NCBI GenBank assembly: GCA_045603285.1
Contig: JAZULW010000069.1
Span: 1 to 14,617, forward strand
DNA: 14,617 nt
Source: RGIG3009 sp045603285
GTDB taxonomy: Bacteria; Bacillota; Clostridia; Oscillospirales; Acutalibacteraceae
Direction of reading: 5' to 3'
Of this stretch, positions 6,714 to 14,158 are shown piece by piece. Made by a program: the position numbers and the translations under genes. How positions within the stretch are numbered: position 1 is the stretch's first letter; each line of letters opens with the position of its first letter. The notes beneath the pieces were generated by a model that saw only the letters and a program-made list of their open reading frames with translations, was not told where the DNA came from and ran no database searches.

Positions 6714-7855
6714 GGCTTTCTTGAAATTTTTATCAACATTTTGTGCAATTCATCCACTTCGCACCTTGTTGTAAAAGCGGATACGGATACTCGTACCGTT
6801 CCGCCCTCCAAGGTTTGCATATGCATATGCGCACAGGGTGCACAATGCAATCCGCCGCGAACGGCAATTCCCTCTTCCGCTAATAACGCTGCCGTTTCTT
6901 CACTGCTTTTTCCTTTGACATTAAACGAAAGCAGCGCTGCGTTGTTTCCTTTCCGAGGCCAAGCGGTGTATAAGGATACACACGGGGTGTTGGCCAACAA
7001 CGAATACAAGCGTTGTATCAATGACAATTCATATTCTTCCATCAAACTCACGCTATGCTGTTTTACCCATAAAAGGCCGGCGTGCAATCCGCAAATTCCC
7101 GGAACGTTAAGCGTACCGCTTTCCATGCGTTCGGGAAATTCTTCCGGTTGAGCCGTTTCCAACGACCGTGTGCCTGTTCCTCCTTCTAAAAGCGGAAAGA
7201 TCGGCACATTCTCTTTGCAAAGAAGCATACCAGTACCCATTGGTCCGTATAGTCCTTTGTGTCCGGGTACACAAAGAAAATCAATGCCTTCACGTTCCAT
7301 ATGAAGAGGCAGATGCCCCGCGCTTTGAGCGGCATCTACCGCAAAAACAAGGCCGAATCGATGCGCCAACGCCGAAAGTTCGCGAATCGGCAGCACCGTA
7401 CCGAACGCATTGGAAGCGTGCGTACATAACAGAAGCCGCGTATCGGGACAAATAGCGGCCTTAAAATTTTCAACCGTTTTCTTCGGGTTCCCTTCACACA
7501 CATTGGCCATGGTGTAGCGCACACCGTATTTGGCAAGCGCCGTTAAGGGGCGCACCACTGAATTGTGCTCCATATCGGAGATCACCGCGTGCCCCCCGTC
7601 CGATAACAGTCCTTTGATCACCATATTCAAAGCCATTGTACAGTTAGACGTAAATATAACGTTCGACGGGTCCTTCAATCCGAAAAATTCAGCCGCTGTT
7701 TCGCGGCAAGCATAAACGCGCTCGGCCGTTTCCATCGCCATTCGGTGACCGCCGCGACCGGGATTGGCACCAAACCGCACAAGGGCTTCGGCCACGGATT
7801 TATGAACAATCGATGGTTTCGGCCACGAAGTCGCCGCATTATCCAAATAGATCAT
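6710..7855 (-). CDS. Class V PLP-dependent aminotransferase, cysteine desulfurase-like
   Basis: The 381 residues belong to the NifS/SufS-like class V fold, closest by eye to the Firmicute subgroup labelled cysteine desulfurase family protein. It would draw sulfur (or selenium) from cysteine (selenocysteine) onto an active-site Cys. MIYLDNAATSWPKP opens the protein. HNSV (97-100), ASNAFGT (147-153) and VDAAQSAGH (173-181) contact PLP, and PGHKGLYGP (197-205) holds the Schiff-base Lys200. The C-terminal loop RGGLHCAPCAH places the likely persulfide Cys at 338, followed by TVRVSVSAF. It starts within the stop of the DUF3343 gene (4-nt overlap), so the two products probably act together. The physiological acceptor is not shown; no iscU, sufBCD or selenium gene is nearby. 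Confidence 0.9.
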   Translation of the reverse strand: MIYLDNAATSWPKPSIVHKSVAEALVRFGANPGRGGHRMAMETAERVYACRETAAEFFGLKDPSNVIFTSNCTMALNMVIKGLLSDGGHAVISDMEHNSVVRPLTALAKYGVRYTMANVCEGNPKKTVENFKAAICPDTRLLLCTHASNAFGTVLPIRELSALAHRFGLVFAVDAAQSAGHLPLHMEREGIDFLCVPGHKGLYGPMGTGMLLCKENVPIFPLLEGGTGTRSLETAQPEEFPERMESGTLNVPGICGLHAGLLWVKQHSVSLMEEYELSLIQRLYSLLANTPCVSLYTAWPRKGNNAALLSFNVKGKSSEETAALLAEEGIAVRGGLHCAPCAHMHMQTLEGGTVRVSVSAFTTRCEVDELHKMLIKISRKP

Positions 7856-8073
7856 CGCATACGTTCACCGTCTCTCAAGCGTAAGCCTGCGCTTTTCAAA
7901 AGTTCTCGTGCACGTCTTTCATCGCCTTTTACAAGTAAACGATATCCGCAACCATTGTTGTCTTGTGAGTGAAAAGAACGTTGTATTTGAACGGAAAACC
8001 CGTTTTTTTCCAGTATTTGTTTTCCGCGCATAGCGTTGGTTACCGAACTGATCGGTATCGTTTTATAGTCCAT
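7852..8073 (-). CDS. DUF3343 small protein, putative Se/S carrier-like
   Basis: This 73-residue protein resembles the DUF3343 (putative Se/S carrier-like) family: a short beta-alpha-beta fold with one conserved Cys after the second strand, here Cys42 in NNGCGYRLLVKG. Members are often encoded beside class V aminotransferases or selenium-metabolism genes. The 4-nt overlap with the cysteine desulfurase-like gene fits a sulfur (or selenium) relay, which is inference. The start is the ATG at 8071-8073, since GAGAGGTGAT ends 3 nt before it; the TTG at 8088 would lie on the ribosome binding site itself. It is the first gene of the cdaA-containing cluster and is divergent from the LtaS-like gene. 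No convincing promoter was found for it in 8074-8225. Confidence 0.82.
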   Translation of the reverse strand: MDYKTIPISSVTNAMRGKQILEKNGFSVQIQRSFHSQDNNGCGYRLLVKGDERRARELLKSAGLRLRDGERMR

Positions 8074-8143
8074 CGTATCACCTCTCAAATGCGCCGCTTT
8101 GCGGCAGGTTCGGGTTTGTCAAACTCCCCTATTATCAGTGTAT

Positions 8144-8176
8144 GAAATTTCTTTTTGTGTGTAACCGCGAAATTTC
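8144..8176. repeat. Two copies of the palindrome GAAATTTC in the divergent intergenic region
   Basis: GAAATTTC occurs at 8144-8151 and again at 8169-8176, centres 25 bp apart, both followed by TT. The second copy abuts the -35 box of the plus-strand promoter (8177-8182). Each copy is a perfect 8-bp palindrome and the two can also pair with each other. A repressor or activator site for the divergent genes is possible. Elsewhere in 8074-8225 there is only a small GCCGC/GCGGC hairpin (8093-8105) in the leader of the DUF3343 gene. Confidence 0.4.
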
Positions 8177-8205
8177 TTGTATTTTCTCCCAAAATGCGAT
8201 ATAGT
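8177..8205 (+). promoter_or_regulatory. SigA-type promoter of the LtaS-like gene
   Basis: TTGTAT (8177-8182) is separated by 17 bases from TATAGT (8200-8205). Transcription should start near 8212, leaving a leader of only about 14 nt that is almost entirely the ribosome binding site GAGGTGAT (8214-8221). Confidence 0.7.
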
Positions 8206-8225
8206 TACTTCGTGAGGTGATTACG

Positions 8226-10229
8226 ATGTCCGGTATACGCTATAAACCCAAAACCAAAACGCTTAATCCGCTTCTTTTCGTTTTGGTTTTCCCTATAATT
8301 GTCACATACTACGAATTGGTATTCTCCCTGTCCACATCCAACACCTTTTTCTCATTGGGAACGTTACTGGCTGTTGTCTTTTCTTTCGTTTGGGGCAGTA
8401 TCGGCTATCTGCTGTGTACCATTTCTGCAAACCAACTGATCAATCGCATAATCGCTTCGTCACTCATTCTGCTTACGGCATTGCCGTTTCTGGTCGAATA
8501 TTTTGTTTATCGTCAATTTAAAGTGTTTTACGACCTGCAAACCACTACGGGCGGCGCCGCCGATGCAGTAGGAGGCTTTTCACACGACATTGTAACATTG
8601 GTCATTTCTTGGGATGGATTTTTTAAAATCGCACTCTTTCTTCTCCCCTTTATTCTTTCGCTCATTTTCGGCAAACAGGTTTTATCTCCCAAGCGCGTTA
8701 AGAACCGTTGGCGCTTGATCGTTGCCGGTTGCATGGTGGTTCTCCACTTGCTCAACGTGGGTCTGATTGCCGTACTCCCCTTGTACTCCGCCGTTTACCG
8801 ATCGGAATACAATTTCCAGTCTGCGGTTTCCTCTTTCGGTCTGCTCACGGCATTGCGCCTTGATTTACAGCGCTTGATTTTTAACAGCGATACCGAGTTT
8901 GAAACCGACGCTCCCATAACCGGTACAACTACCACAACGCCGCCCCCGCCCGAAGAAGAACCGATTGTGTACACCCCCAACGAGCTTCCGCTTTCGTTGG
9001 AAAAGAAAGACGGAACGATAGGCGAACTCAACGAGTATGTTGCCTCTCTCACCCCTTCCCTAAAAAATGCTTATACCGGTTTGTTTAAGGGGAAAAACCT
9101 GATCATGATCTCCGCCGAAGCGTTTACGGCAGAAGTAATTGACCCCGTGTTAACTCCCACCTTGTACCGCTTGGCAACCAAAGGTATTAATTTTACGGAT
9201 TATTATCAACCCGCCACCGCCGGTACCACGGGCGGCGAATATCAAAACATTTTCGGCCTTTTGCCCACTGCGGGCGGCAAGTCGCTGAAAAACACGGCGG
9301 ATCACCTCAACTATTTCACCATCGGCAGTCAGTTAAACCGCGAAGGATATTACGGCAAAGCCTTCCATAACAACTCCTACACCTATTACAGCCGGCACAA
9401 AACGCACATTAATTTGGGATATTCCGACGGATTTATGGGCTGGGGTAACGGTATGGAAAAACTGATTACCAACCAATGGCCACAAAGTGATAACGAGATG
9501 ATTATGGCCACCCTTCCCTCTTACATAGACAAACAACCCTTCAATGTTTACTATATGAGCGTAAGCGGTCACAGCGGCTATTCCCGTTCCGGAAATGCTA
9601 TGACAAAAAAACATTGGGATCGCGTGGAGAATCTCTCCTATTCCGACCCTGTGAAAGGGTATTTGGCCGCCAATTTGGATTTGGAAGATGCCATGACCAA
9701 TTTGGTTGCCGCTTTAGAGGAAAAAGGAATTGCCGACGATACCGTTATCTGTATCTCGGCCGACCATTTCCCCTACGGTTTAGACAGCGATGCCAAGCTC
9801 GGCGATATGCCCTATCTTTCGGAACTGTACGGGTATTCCGTAACAAATTATATGCAACGAGACCACTCGCGGCTCATCTTATGGTGCGGCGAATTGGAAA
9901 AAAGCGATCCTATCATCGTGGACACTCCCACATCTAGCTTGGATCTTCTTCCTACGCTTTCCAATCTCTTCGGCACGGCCTTCGACTCCCGTTTGATGCC
10001 CGGCCGCGACGTCTTTTCAGATGCTGCCCCATTGGTATTCAACCTCAATTACGACTGGAAAACCGAATACGGCACCTATATTTCTTTCACCGGCACTTTC
10101 ACCCCTGCCAACGAAACTGTCGTTTTGCCTGAGGGATACGTAGCCTCTATAAAGAAGATCGTACGAAACAAAATTCGGTATTGCAGCAGTGTTCTAAACA
10201 CCGATTACTTCCGCTTTTTATTTGGCTGA
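8226..10229 (+). CDS. LtaS-like membrane sulfatase-fold phosphoglycerol transferase
   Basis: The 667-residue protein is of the lipoteichoic acid synthase family, which moves glycerol-phosphate from phosphatidylglycerol onto a growing polymer outside the membrane. Five membrane segments lie at about 13-35, 41-65, 72-95, 121-148 and 162-190. A Thr/Pro/Glu-rich linker (about 226-247) leads to an extracellular sulfatase domain (about 288-600). Residues matching the LtaS active site are visible: Glu298 in SAEAF, the nucleophile Thr335 in GTTGGEY, His381 and Arg390 around HNNSYTYYSR, His449 in SVSGHS and Asp513-His514 in SADHFPYG. ATG at 8226-8228 is chosen over GTG 8217 because GAGGTGAT is 4 nt upstream. 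It is a single-gene unit with its own promoter and terminator. Other family members decorate different envelope polymers, so LTA itself is inferred. Confidence 0.92.
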   Translation: MSGIRYKPKTKTLNPLLFVLVFPIIVTYYELVFSLSTSNTFFSLGTLLAVVFSFVWGSIGYLLCTISANQLINRIIASSLILLTALPFLVEYFVYRQFKVFYDLQTTTGGAADAVGGFSHDIVTLVISWDGFFKIALFLLPFILSLIFGKQVLSPKRVKNRWRLIVAGCMVVLHLLNVGLIAVLPLYSAVYRSEYNFQSAVSSFGLLTALRLDLQRLIFNSDTEFETDAPITGTTTTTPPPPEEEPIVYTPNELPLSLEKKDGTIGELNEYVASLTPSLKNAYTGLFKGKNLIMISAEAFTAEVIDPVLTPTLYRLATKGINFTDYYQPATAGTTGGEYQNIFGLLPTAGGKSLKNTADHLNYFTIGSQLNREGYYGKAFHNNSYTYYSRHKTHINLGYSDGFMGWGNGMEKLITNQWPQSDNEMIMATLPSYIDKQPFNVYYMSVSGHSGYSRSGNAMTKKHWDRVENLSYSDPVKGYLAANLDLEDAMTNLVAALEEKGIADDTVICISADHFPYGLDSDAKLGDMPYLSELYGYSVTNYMQRDHSRLILWCGELEKSDPIIVDTPTSSLDLLPTLSNLFGTAFDSRLMPGRDVFSDAAPLVFNLNYDWKTEYGTYISFTGTFTPANETVVLPEGYVASIKKIVRNKIRYCSSVLNTDYFRFLFG

Positions 10230-10235
10230 TACCAC

Positions 10236-10276
10236 AAAACCGACCGTTTGGCAACACCAAACGGTCGGTTTTCTTT
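10236..10276 (+). terminator. Strong intrinsic terminator after the LtaS-like gene
   Basis: A perfect 16-bp stem, AAAACCGACCGTTTGG (10236-10251) with CCAAACGGTCGGTTTT (10257-10272), closes a CAACA loop and runs into TTTTCTTT. It begins 6 nt after the stop codon and separates the LtaS-like gene from the next promoter. Confidence 0.95.
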
Positions 10277-10286
10277 GTATTTCGCA

Positions 10287-10315
10287 TTGACAGATAAACG
10301 GGAAAATAGTAAAAT
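10287..10315 (+). promoter_or_regulatory. SigA-type promoter of the three-gene surface operon
   Basis: A consensus -35 TTGACA (10287-10292), a 17-base spacer and -10 TAAAAT (10310-10315) lie just past the terminator. The start would be near 10322, about 29 nt before the ATG at 10351. Confidence 0.8.
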
Positions 10316-10350
10316 AATGGTTACATTATGGTTTGCGGGAGGCAACTGTC

Positions 10351-10659
10351 ATGGGCCTTTTTTCCAAAAAGAAAAAACCTGTTTTACCGGATATGAGCCA
10401 CGTGGACGGAAAACACATTTCCTATGCCGTACGTCGCGATCCCGAAGGCGAAGTTGTCATCGGAAAAGACGGGCACATTATGGCGGCGACCGAATTGCTG
10501 GAATTGCGTTTTGTTGACGGAACCGTCCCCTTTGTTTGTCCCGTTGAGACCATACAATGCGGTGAATTGATGAGTCGTAACGGCGTGCTCATTACCGGCG
10601 ACGACCAAGTCACCGGCAAGCGCGTTTCCGTGGTTGCCTATTACAAATACTATCGTTGA
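10351..10659 (+). CDS. Small protein of unknown function, first gene of surface operon
   Basis: I do not recognise this 102-residue protein. It begins MGLFSKKKKP, a hydrophobic-basic start, and has no membrane segment or signal peptide, so it is probably cytoplasmic. The body looks beta-rich: HISYAVRRD, EVVIGKDGHIMA, LELRFVDGTVPFVCPVETI and RVSVVAYYKYYR suggest strands of a small barrel or sandwich. Two Cys (63, 70) are not in a metal motif. The ATG is chosen because CGGGAGG lies 8 nt upstream; the TTG at 10333 falls on that ribosome binding site. The next gene starts 17 nt downstream of its stop, so it is very probably co-transcribed with the two exported proteins. A regulatory or assembly role would be a guess. 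Confidence 0.75.
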   Translation: MGLFSKKKKPVLPDMSHVDGKHISYAVRRDPEGEVVIGKDGHIMAATELLELRFVDGTVPFVCPVETIQCGELMSRNGVLITGDDQVTGKRVSVVAYYKYYR

Positions 10660-10676
10660 ATACGGAGGATGCTACC

Positions 10677-11705
10677 GTGAAAATCATTCGTCTTGTTTTC
10701 TTTTTGGTATTGGTGGTGTCGGGGTGCCTTTTTTCTTTTGGCGTAGGCGCAGAACCGATTGCCGCTGTTACCGGATTGCCCATTGTATCAGAGGAAAATG
10801 TCATTCCCCAGAGCGTTTTCTACTACCAAAATACCACACAGTACGAAGCCAAAAATCTGCGCCCGAATCAAACGGTCTTTTCGTGGACGGAAGGCAGAAA
10901 CGGCGGCACGGCACTCCACTTGAACGGCAACAAACAATACATACGCTTGCGCACGTCGGTTTTCAATACATTGGAATCCTTTACACTATCCTCGTGGGTA
11001 AAATTAGACTCTGCCGAAACGCCCCAATCAAACCGACCGCAAAAGTTGTTGACCATATTCGTTAACCAACACGCTTACCTTTCGGTTTCTCTGCACGAAA
11101 ACGATGCCCAAACGGGGCCAAATGCGCCTTGTTTACAATGGGCCTCCCCTGAAACCGAACCGCAAACCATCTGTCACAAAGCGGTTGACGGCACATCCTT
11201 TGCTCTTCCTGCAGACGAATGGCATCACATTGCTGTCGCCGTTTCTTCAACCGCGATGGATCTGTACATTGACGGCGCTCCTTACTTACACGCAGATGTA
11301 ACGTTGGACTTTACGCAGTTAAACCCCGTTAAATTCTACATCGGTGCCGGCTACGGAGCCGAGCCGACACTAACCGCGCTTTTACAAGATGCCGTACTGT
11401 ATCCCACAATTCTTGATAACGCGCAAATTGCTGCATTGGCAAACGATGCAGACCCCTTTGCCGAAACCCCCTCCACAACCGTTGTTGAGTCTTTGGCAAC
11501 ATGCCCTCCCACCACAACTGCAGCGGCAGTGCATATGGAATTACCTTCCGGCCGTGTGTTGGGATTGCCGATTTCGCTCATCGTTGTCTTGGGTGCTTTG
11601 GTTGTATTGTTCGCCATACTCTCCGTTACGTTCAGCATCCGTATCGGCCGTGCTAACAAGCCGACCAATGACATTGTTTTTGAGGATAAGGAGGAATTGC
11701 CATGA
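10677..11705 (+). CDS. Exported LamG-domain protein with C-terminal membrane anchor
   Basis: The 342-residue protein has an N-terminal signal sequence (MKIIRLVFFLVLVVSGC...), a concanavalin A/laminin G-like domain (about 75-255), a Thr/Pro-rich linker (about 258-290), one membrane segment (about 297-322) and a 20-residue cytoplasmic tail rich in acidic residues. LamG signs are GGTALHLNGNKQYIRL (77-92), FTLSSWVKL (102-110), EWHHIAVAVSSTAMDLYIDG (181-200), YIGAGYG (221-227) and LQDAVLYPTILDNAQIAAL (236-254). Such domains bind carbohydrate or protein ligands. VSGC (14-17) fits a lipobox, while VGA-EP (23-27) would suit ordinary signal peptidase cleavage. GTG at 10677-10679 is chosen since GGAGG lies 8 nt upstream; TTG at 10656 would remove the clean signal peptide. 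It overlaps the next gene by 4 nt. Confidence 0.83.
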   Translation: MKIIRLVFFLVLVVSGCLFSFGVGAEPIAAVTGLPIVSEENVIPQSVFYYQNTTQYEAKNLRPNQTVFSWTEGRNGGTALHLNGNKQYIRLRTSVFNTLESFTLSSWVKLDSAETPQSNRPQKLLTIFVNQHAYLSVSLHENDAQTGPNAPCLQWASPETEPQTICHKAVDGTSFALPADEWHHIAVAVSSTAMDLYIDGAPYLHADVTLDFTQLNPVKFYIGAGYGAEPTLTALLQDAVLYPTILDNAQIAALANDADPFAETPSTTVVESLATCPPTTTAAAVHMELPSGRVLGLPISLIVVLGALVVLFAILSVTFSIRIGRANKPTNDIVFEDKEELP

Positions 11706-12340
11706 AGCGCTTATGTTTTCTCCTCGCTTTTCTTCTCCTTTTCTCCCTTTCCGCTTCTGCTCTTTTCGCCAGTGAACAAACCATTGCCCTAACAACGGTG
11801 GATGACAACTTGTCTTTTGTGGCTAAAAAACCCACCACTTATTGGGAAACCCCTTCTTTGCGCGCCGGCGAATTTGCTGTATCGACCGGAACGCTTACGC
11901 TATTGAACAGCACCGATACCACCCGTGACATTACGTTTGAGCAGGTTGTTTTCCCCTACCATGACAGAGAGTTTTTGCTTTACTTAAACCACTTGCACTT
12001 GACGATTGAAAAAGACGGTGAACTGCTCTACGATGCTCCCTATAGTCACATCAACAATCCTGACGAAAAACCCCTTTTGGATGCCGTGCTTGCTGCGGGT
12101 GAAAGTTGTATGTACACCATTTCCCTTCGTTGCGACTACGCCTACACCGGTATGGCTTATACCAGTCCTGAAGTGTTGGAGTGGCAATTCAGCACACCGG
12201 TTGAACCGACCGAGAAAGAAATTCCCGTAGAGACGCCAACCCCACCCATCGGTGACCTGTTGTATCTCCAATGGGGTATTGCCGCTATTGTGACCGCTTT
12301 TATTTTTGCAGCCTTGATACGCCGAAAAAAAGAACAATAA
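11702..12340 (+). CDS. Exported single-pass membrane protein of unknown function
   Basis: The 212-residue protein has a signal peptide (MKRLCFLLAFLLLFSLSASALFA, cleavage likely after Ala23), an outer beta-rich domain (about 25-165), a Pro/Thr/Glu-rich linker (about 166-183), a membrane segment (about 186-205) and the tail RRKKEQ. The piece LAAGESCMYTISLRCDYAYTG (130-150), followed by LEWQF, recalls the final strands of TasA/camelysin-like and related wall-protein beta sandwiches, where a PGES-type turn precedes a strand and a TGNxYQG-like stretch. That is a weak resemblance by eye. The ATG overlaps the upstream stop as ATGA and has GGAGG 7 nt upstream. Its topology is the same as that of the LamG protein before it, so the two may form a complex on the cell surface. 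There is no sortase motif. Confidence 0.78.
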   Translation: MKRLCFLLAFLLLFSLSASALFASEQTIALTTVDDNLSFVAKKPTTYWETPSLRAGEFAVSTGTLTLLNSTDTTRDITFEQVVFPYHDREFLLYLNHLHLTIEKDGELLYDAPYSHINNPDEKPLLDAVLAAGESCMYTISLRCDYAYTGMAYTSPEVLEWQFSTPVEPTEKEIPVETPTPPIGDLLYLQWGIAAIVTAFIFAALIRRKKEQ

Positions 12341-12342
12341 GT

Positions 12343-12381
12343 AAAAAGCGGTAACGAGACAGCGTTACGGCTTTCTTTATT
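12343..12381. terminator. Bidirectional terminator between convergent operons
   Basis: AAAGC-G-GTAACG (12345-12356) pairs with CGTTAC-G-GCTTT (12363-12374) around a 6-base loop, with one G-G mismatch. On the plus strand it leads into TTTCTTTATT, and on the minus strand into a run of five T (12343-12347). It therefore ends both the surface operon and the hisS-aspS operon. Confidence 0.8.
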
Positions 12382-14158
12382 CTTCGGTTTTCAGTGCGGC
12401 AAGGCCCAGTTCGTTGAGTTGTGCCTCGTCAACAGGAGAGGGGCACGACGTCATGAGTTCCGTCATATTTTGGACCTTGGGATACGCTACCACGTCGCGA
12501 AGCGTAGCGGCACCGATCATCTGCATTACCAAACGATCAAGGCCAAGTGCCATACCGCCATGGGGCGGTGCGCCGTAGCGGAATGCATCCAGCAAATACC
12601 CGAATTTGGCATAAGCCACCTCGTCGGAAAGACCGAGCGAACGGAACATATGTTGTTGCAATTCGGGATCGGTAATACGGATGGATCCGCTCGCCAGTTC
12701 AATACCATTGAGAACCAAGTCGTATGCTTTCGCAAACACCTTGCCCGGATCCGTGTCCAAATACGGAATGCACTCATCAAGCGGTGAGGTGAACGGATGG
12801 TGCATCGCATCCCAACTTTCCGTTTCCGGATTCCACTCAAAGAACGGGAATTGCGTGATCCACAGCAAATTAAATCCTTGACGCGGAATGTGAAGGCGGT
12901 CAGCCACTTCCAAGCGGAGAGCACCCAAAATGGACAACACCAGCCGCGTGTCGGTATCGGCAATGATCAACACCGCGTCCCCTTGTTCGGCACCTACTTT
13001 TTCAAGCAGCGCGTTCATTTCCTCTTCTGAAAGGAACTTGCCGAACGAGGAGGCAATGCCATCCGCCGTCCAACGCACCCACGCCAGACCTTTGGCGCCA
13101 ATTCCCTTGGCATGTTCGGTCAATTTATCAATTTCTTTACGGGAAAGCGTGGTAACGGCATCCTTGGCGACAATGGCGCGGACCGAGCCGCCGCCTTCAA
13201 TTGCCGTGGTGAACACACCAAAACCGCAACCGCGCACCGTATCGGTAATATCACACAGTTCCATACCGAAGCGAGTATCGGGTTTATCGGAACCGAAACG
13301 TTCCATTGCTTCGGTATACGTCATACGCGGAAGCGGCATCGGCAGATCCACATTCAAAATCTCTTTGAAGATGTGTTTCATATACCCTTCACCGATGGCC
13401 AACACATCTTCGACATCCACAAACGACATTTCCATATCGATTTGCGTGAATTCAGGTTGGCGGTCGGCACGCAGATCCTCATCGCGGAAGCAACGTGCCA
13501 ACTGAATATAGCGGTCAAAACCGGCCACCATCGACAATTGTTTGTACAACTGGGGCGATTGCGGAAGTGCATAGAAATCGCCTTTGTGCACACGGGATGG
13601 TACCAAGAAATCGCGTGCGCCTTCGGGCGTGGAACGCACCAAAATGGGAGTTTCCAGTTCAATAAACCCTTGTTCATCAAAATAGTCACGCGTGGCCTTG
13701 GCAATGCGGTGACGCAAGATAAGATTGCGTTGCAAATCGGGGCGGCGCAAATCCAAATAGCGGTATTTAAGACGCATCGCCTCTGCTGTATTGGAATTTT
13801 CCACAATTTCAAACGGCGGTGTTTCAGCCTTGTTCAAAATGCGCAGTTGAGTGACAAAAATCTCCACTTCGCCGGTGGGGATTTCGTTGTTGATAGAAGA
13901 GCGAACGCGCACCTCGCCCGTGGCCGCGAGAACATATTCACCACGCACGGCAAACGCTTTTTCGAAAATATCACGTGCGGTATTATCGTCAAACGCCAAC
14001 TGCACAATGCCGGTGCGGTCACGCAAATCAATAAAAATCTATTGCCCTAGGTCACGCTGACGTTGCACCCAACCGAATACCGTTGCGGTTTCCCCTGCGT
14101 GTTCACGGCGAAATTCACCGCAATAGCGGGTCCGCTTCATTCCTTGAACCGTTTCCAT
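12377..14158 (-). pseudogene. aspS: Aspartyl-tRNA synthetase, frame interrupted by TAG at codon 40
   Basis: AspRS charges tRNA-Asp. Read through, the frame has 593 codons, the normal bacterial length: an N-terminal OB-fold (about 1-110), a class II catalytic core with the GAD insertion, motif 2 RDEDLRADRQPEFTQID (225-241) and motif 3 GLDRL (539-543). The N-terminus METVQGMKRTRYCGEF up to GWVQRQRDLGQ is typical, and so is IFIDLRDRTGIVQLAF after the stop. Only one codon, TAG at 14039-14041, breaks it, where relatives carry Leu, Val or similar. The ATG at 14156-14158 overlaps the hisS stop as TAATG, with GGAGG 10 nt upstream. Restart at the TTG at 14024-14026 would give 549 residues lacking part of the OB-fold and has no obvious ribosome binding site. 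The rest of the gene shows no decay, so a recent mutation or sequence error is likeliest. Confidence 0.88.
14039..14041 (-). other. In-frame amber codon inside aspS
   Basis: On the minus strand the codons read GAC CTA GGG CAA TAG ATT TTT ATT GAT, giving D-L-G-Q-stop-I-F-I-D. A single base change from TTG (Leu) would make this TAG. The flanking frame is in register on both sides, so it is a nonsense change and not a frameshift. Confidence 0.9.

Noticed and set aside
8093..8105. Small GCCGC-TTT-GCGGC hairpin as a terminator
   Set aside because: It is not followed by a T-run on either strand and the stem is only 5 bp; it is at most a leader hairpin.
8117..8122. Perfect minus-strand -35 box TTGACA upstream of the DUF3343 gene
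   Set aside because: No -10-like sequence occurs 16-18 bases downstream; that place holds the GC-rich GCCGC/GCGGC hairpin.
8226..12340. Horizontally acquired island on the plus strand
   Set aside because: Base composition and codon choice look like those of the flanks, and there are no repeats, integrase, tRNA or IS remnants at its borders.
13378..13812. Second minus-strand frame inside aspS (144 codons)
   Set aside because: It is an out-of-frame shadow of the aspS catalytic core, which encodes all class II motifs in the main frame.
14039..14041. Reassignment of TAG to a sense codon as the explanation for the aspS stop
   Set aside because: A complete prfA (RF1, which reads UAG) is in the window, the DUF951 gene ends with TAG, and no other gene here contains an in-frame TAG.
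14036..14050. Programmed stop-codon readthrough signal at CAA-TAG in aspS
   Set aside because: CAA before the stop recalls plant-virus readthrough contexts, but the downstream bases (ATTTTT) do not match, no stable structure is evident just after it, and such a device is not known in aspS.
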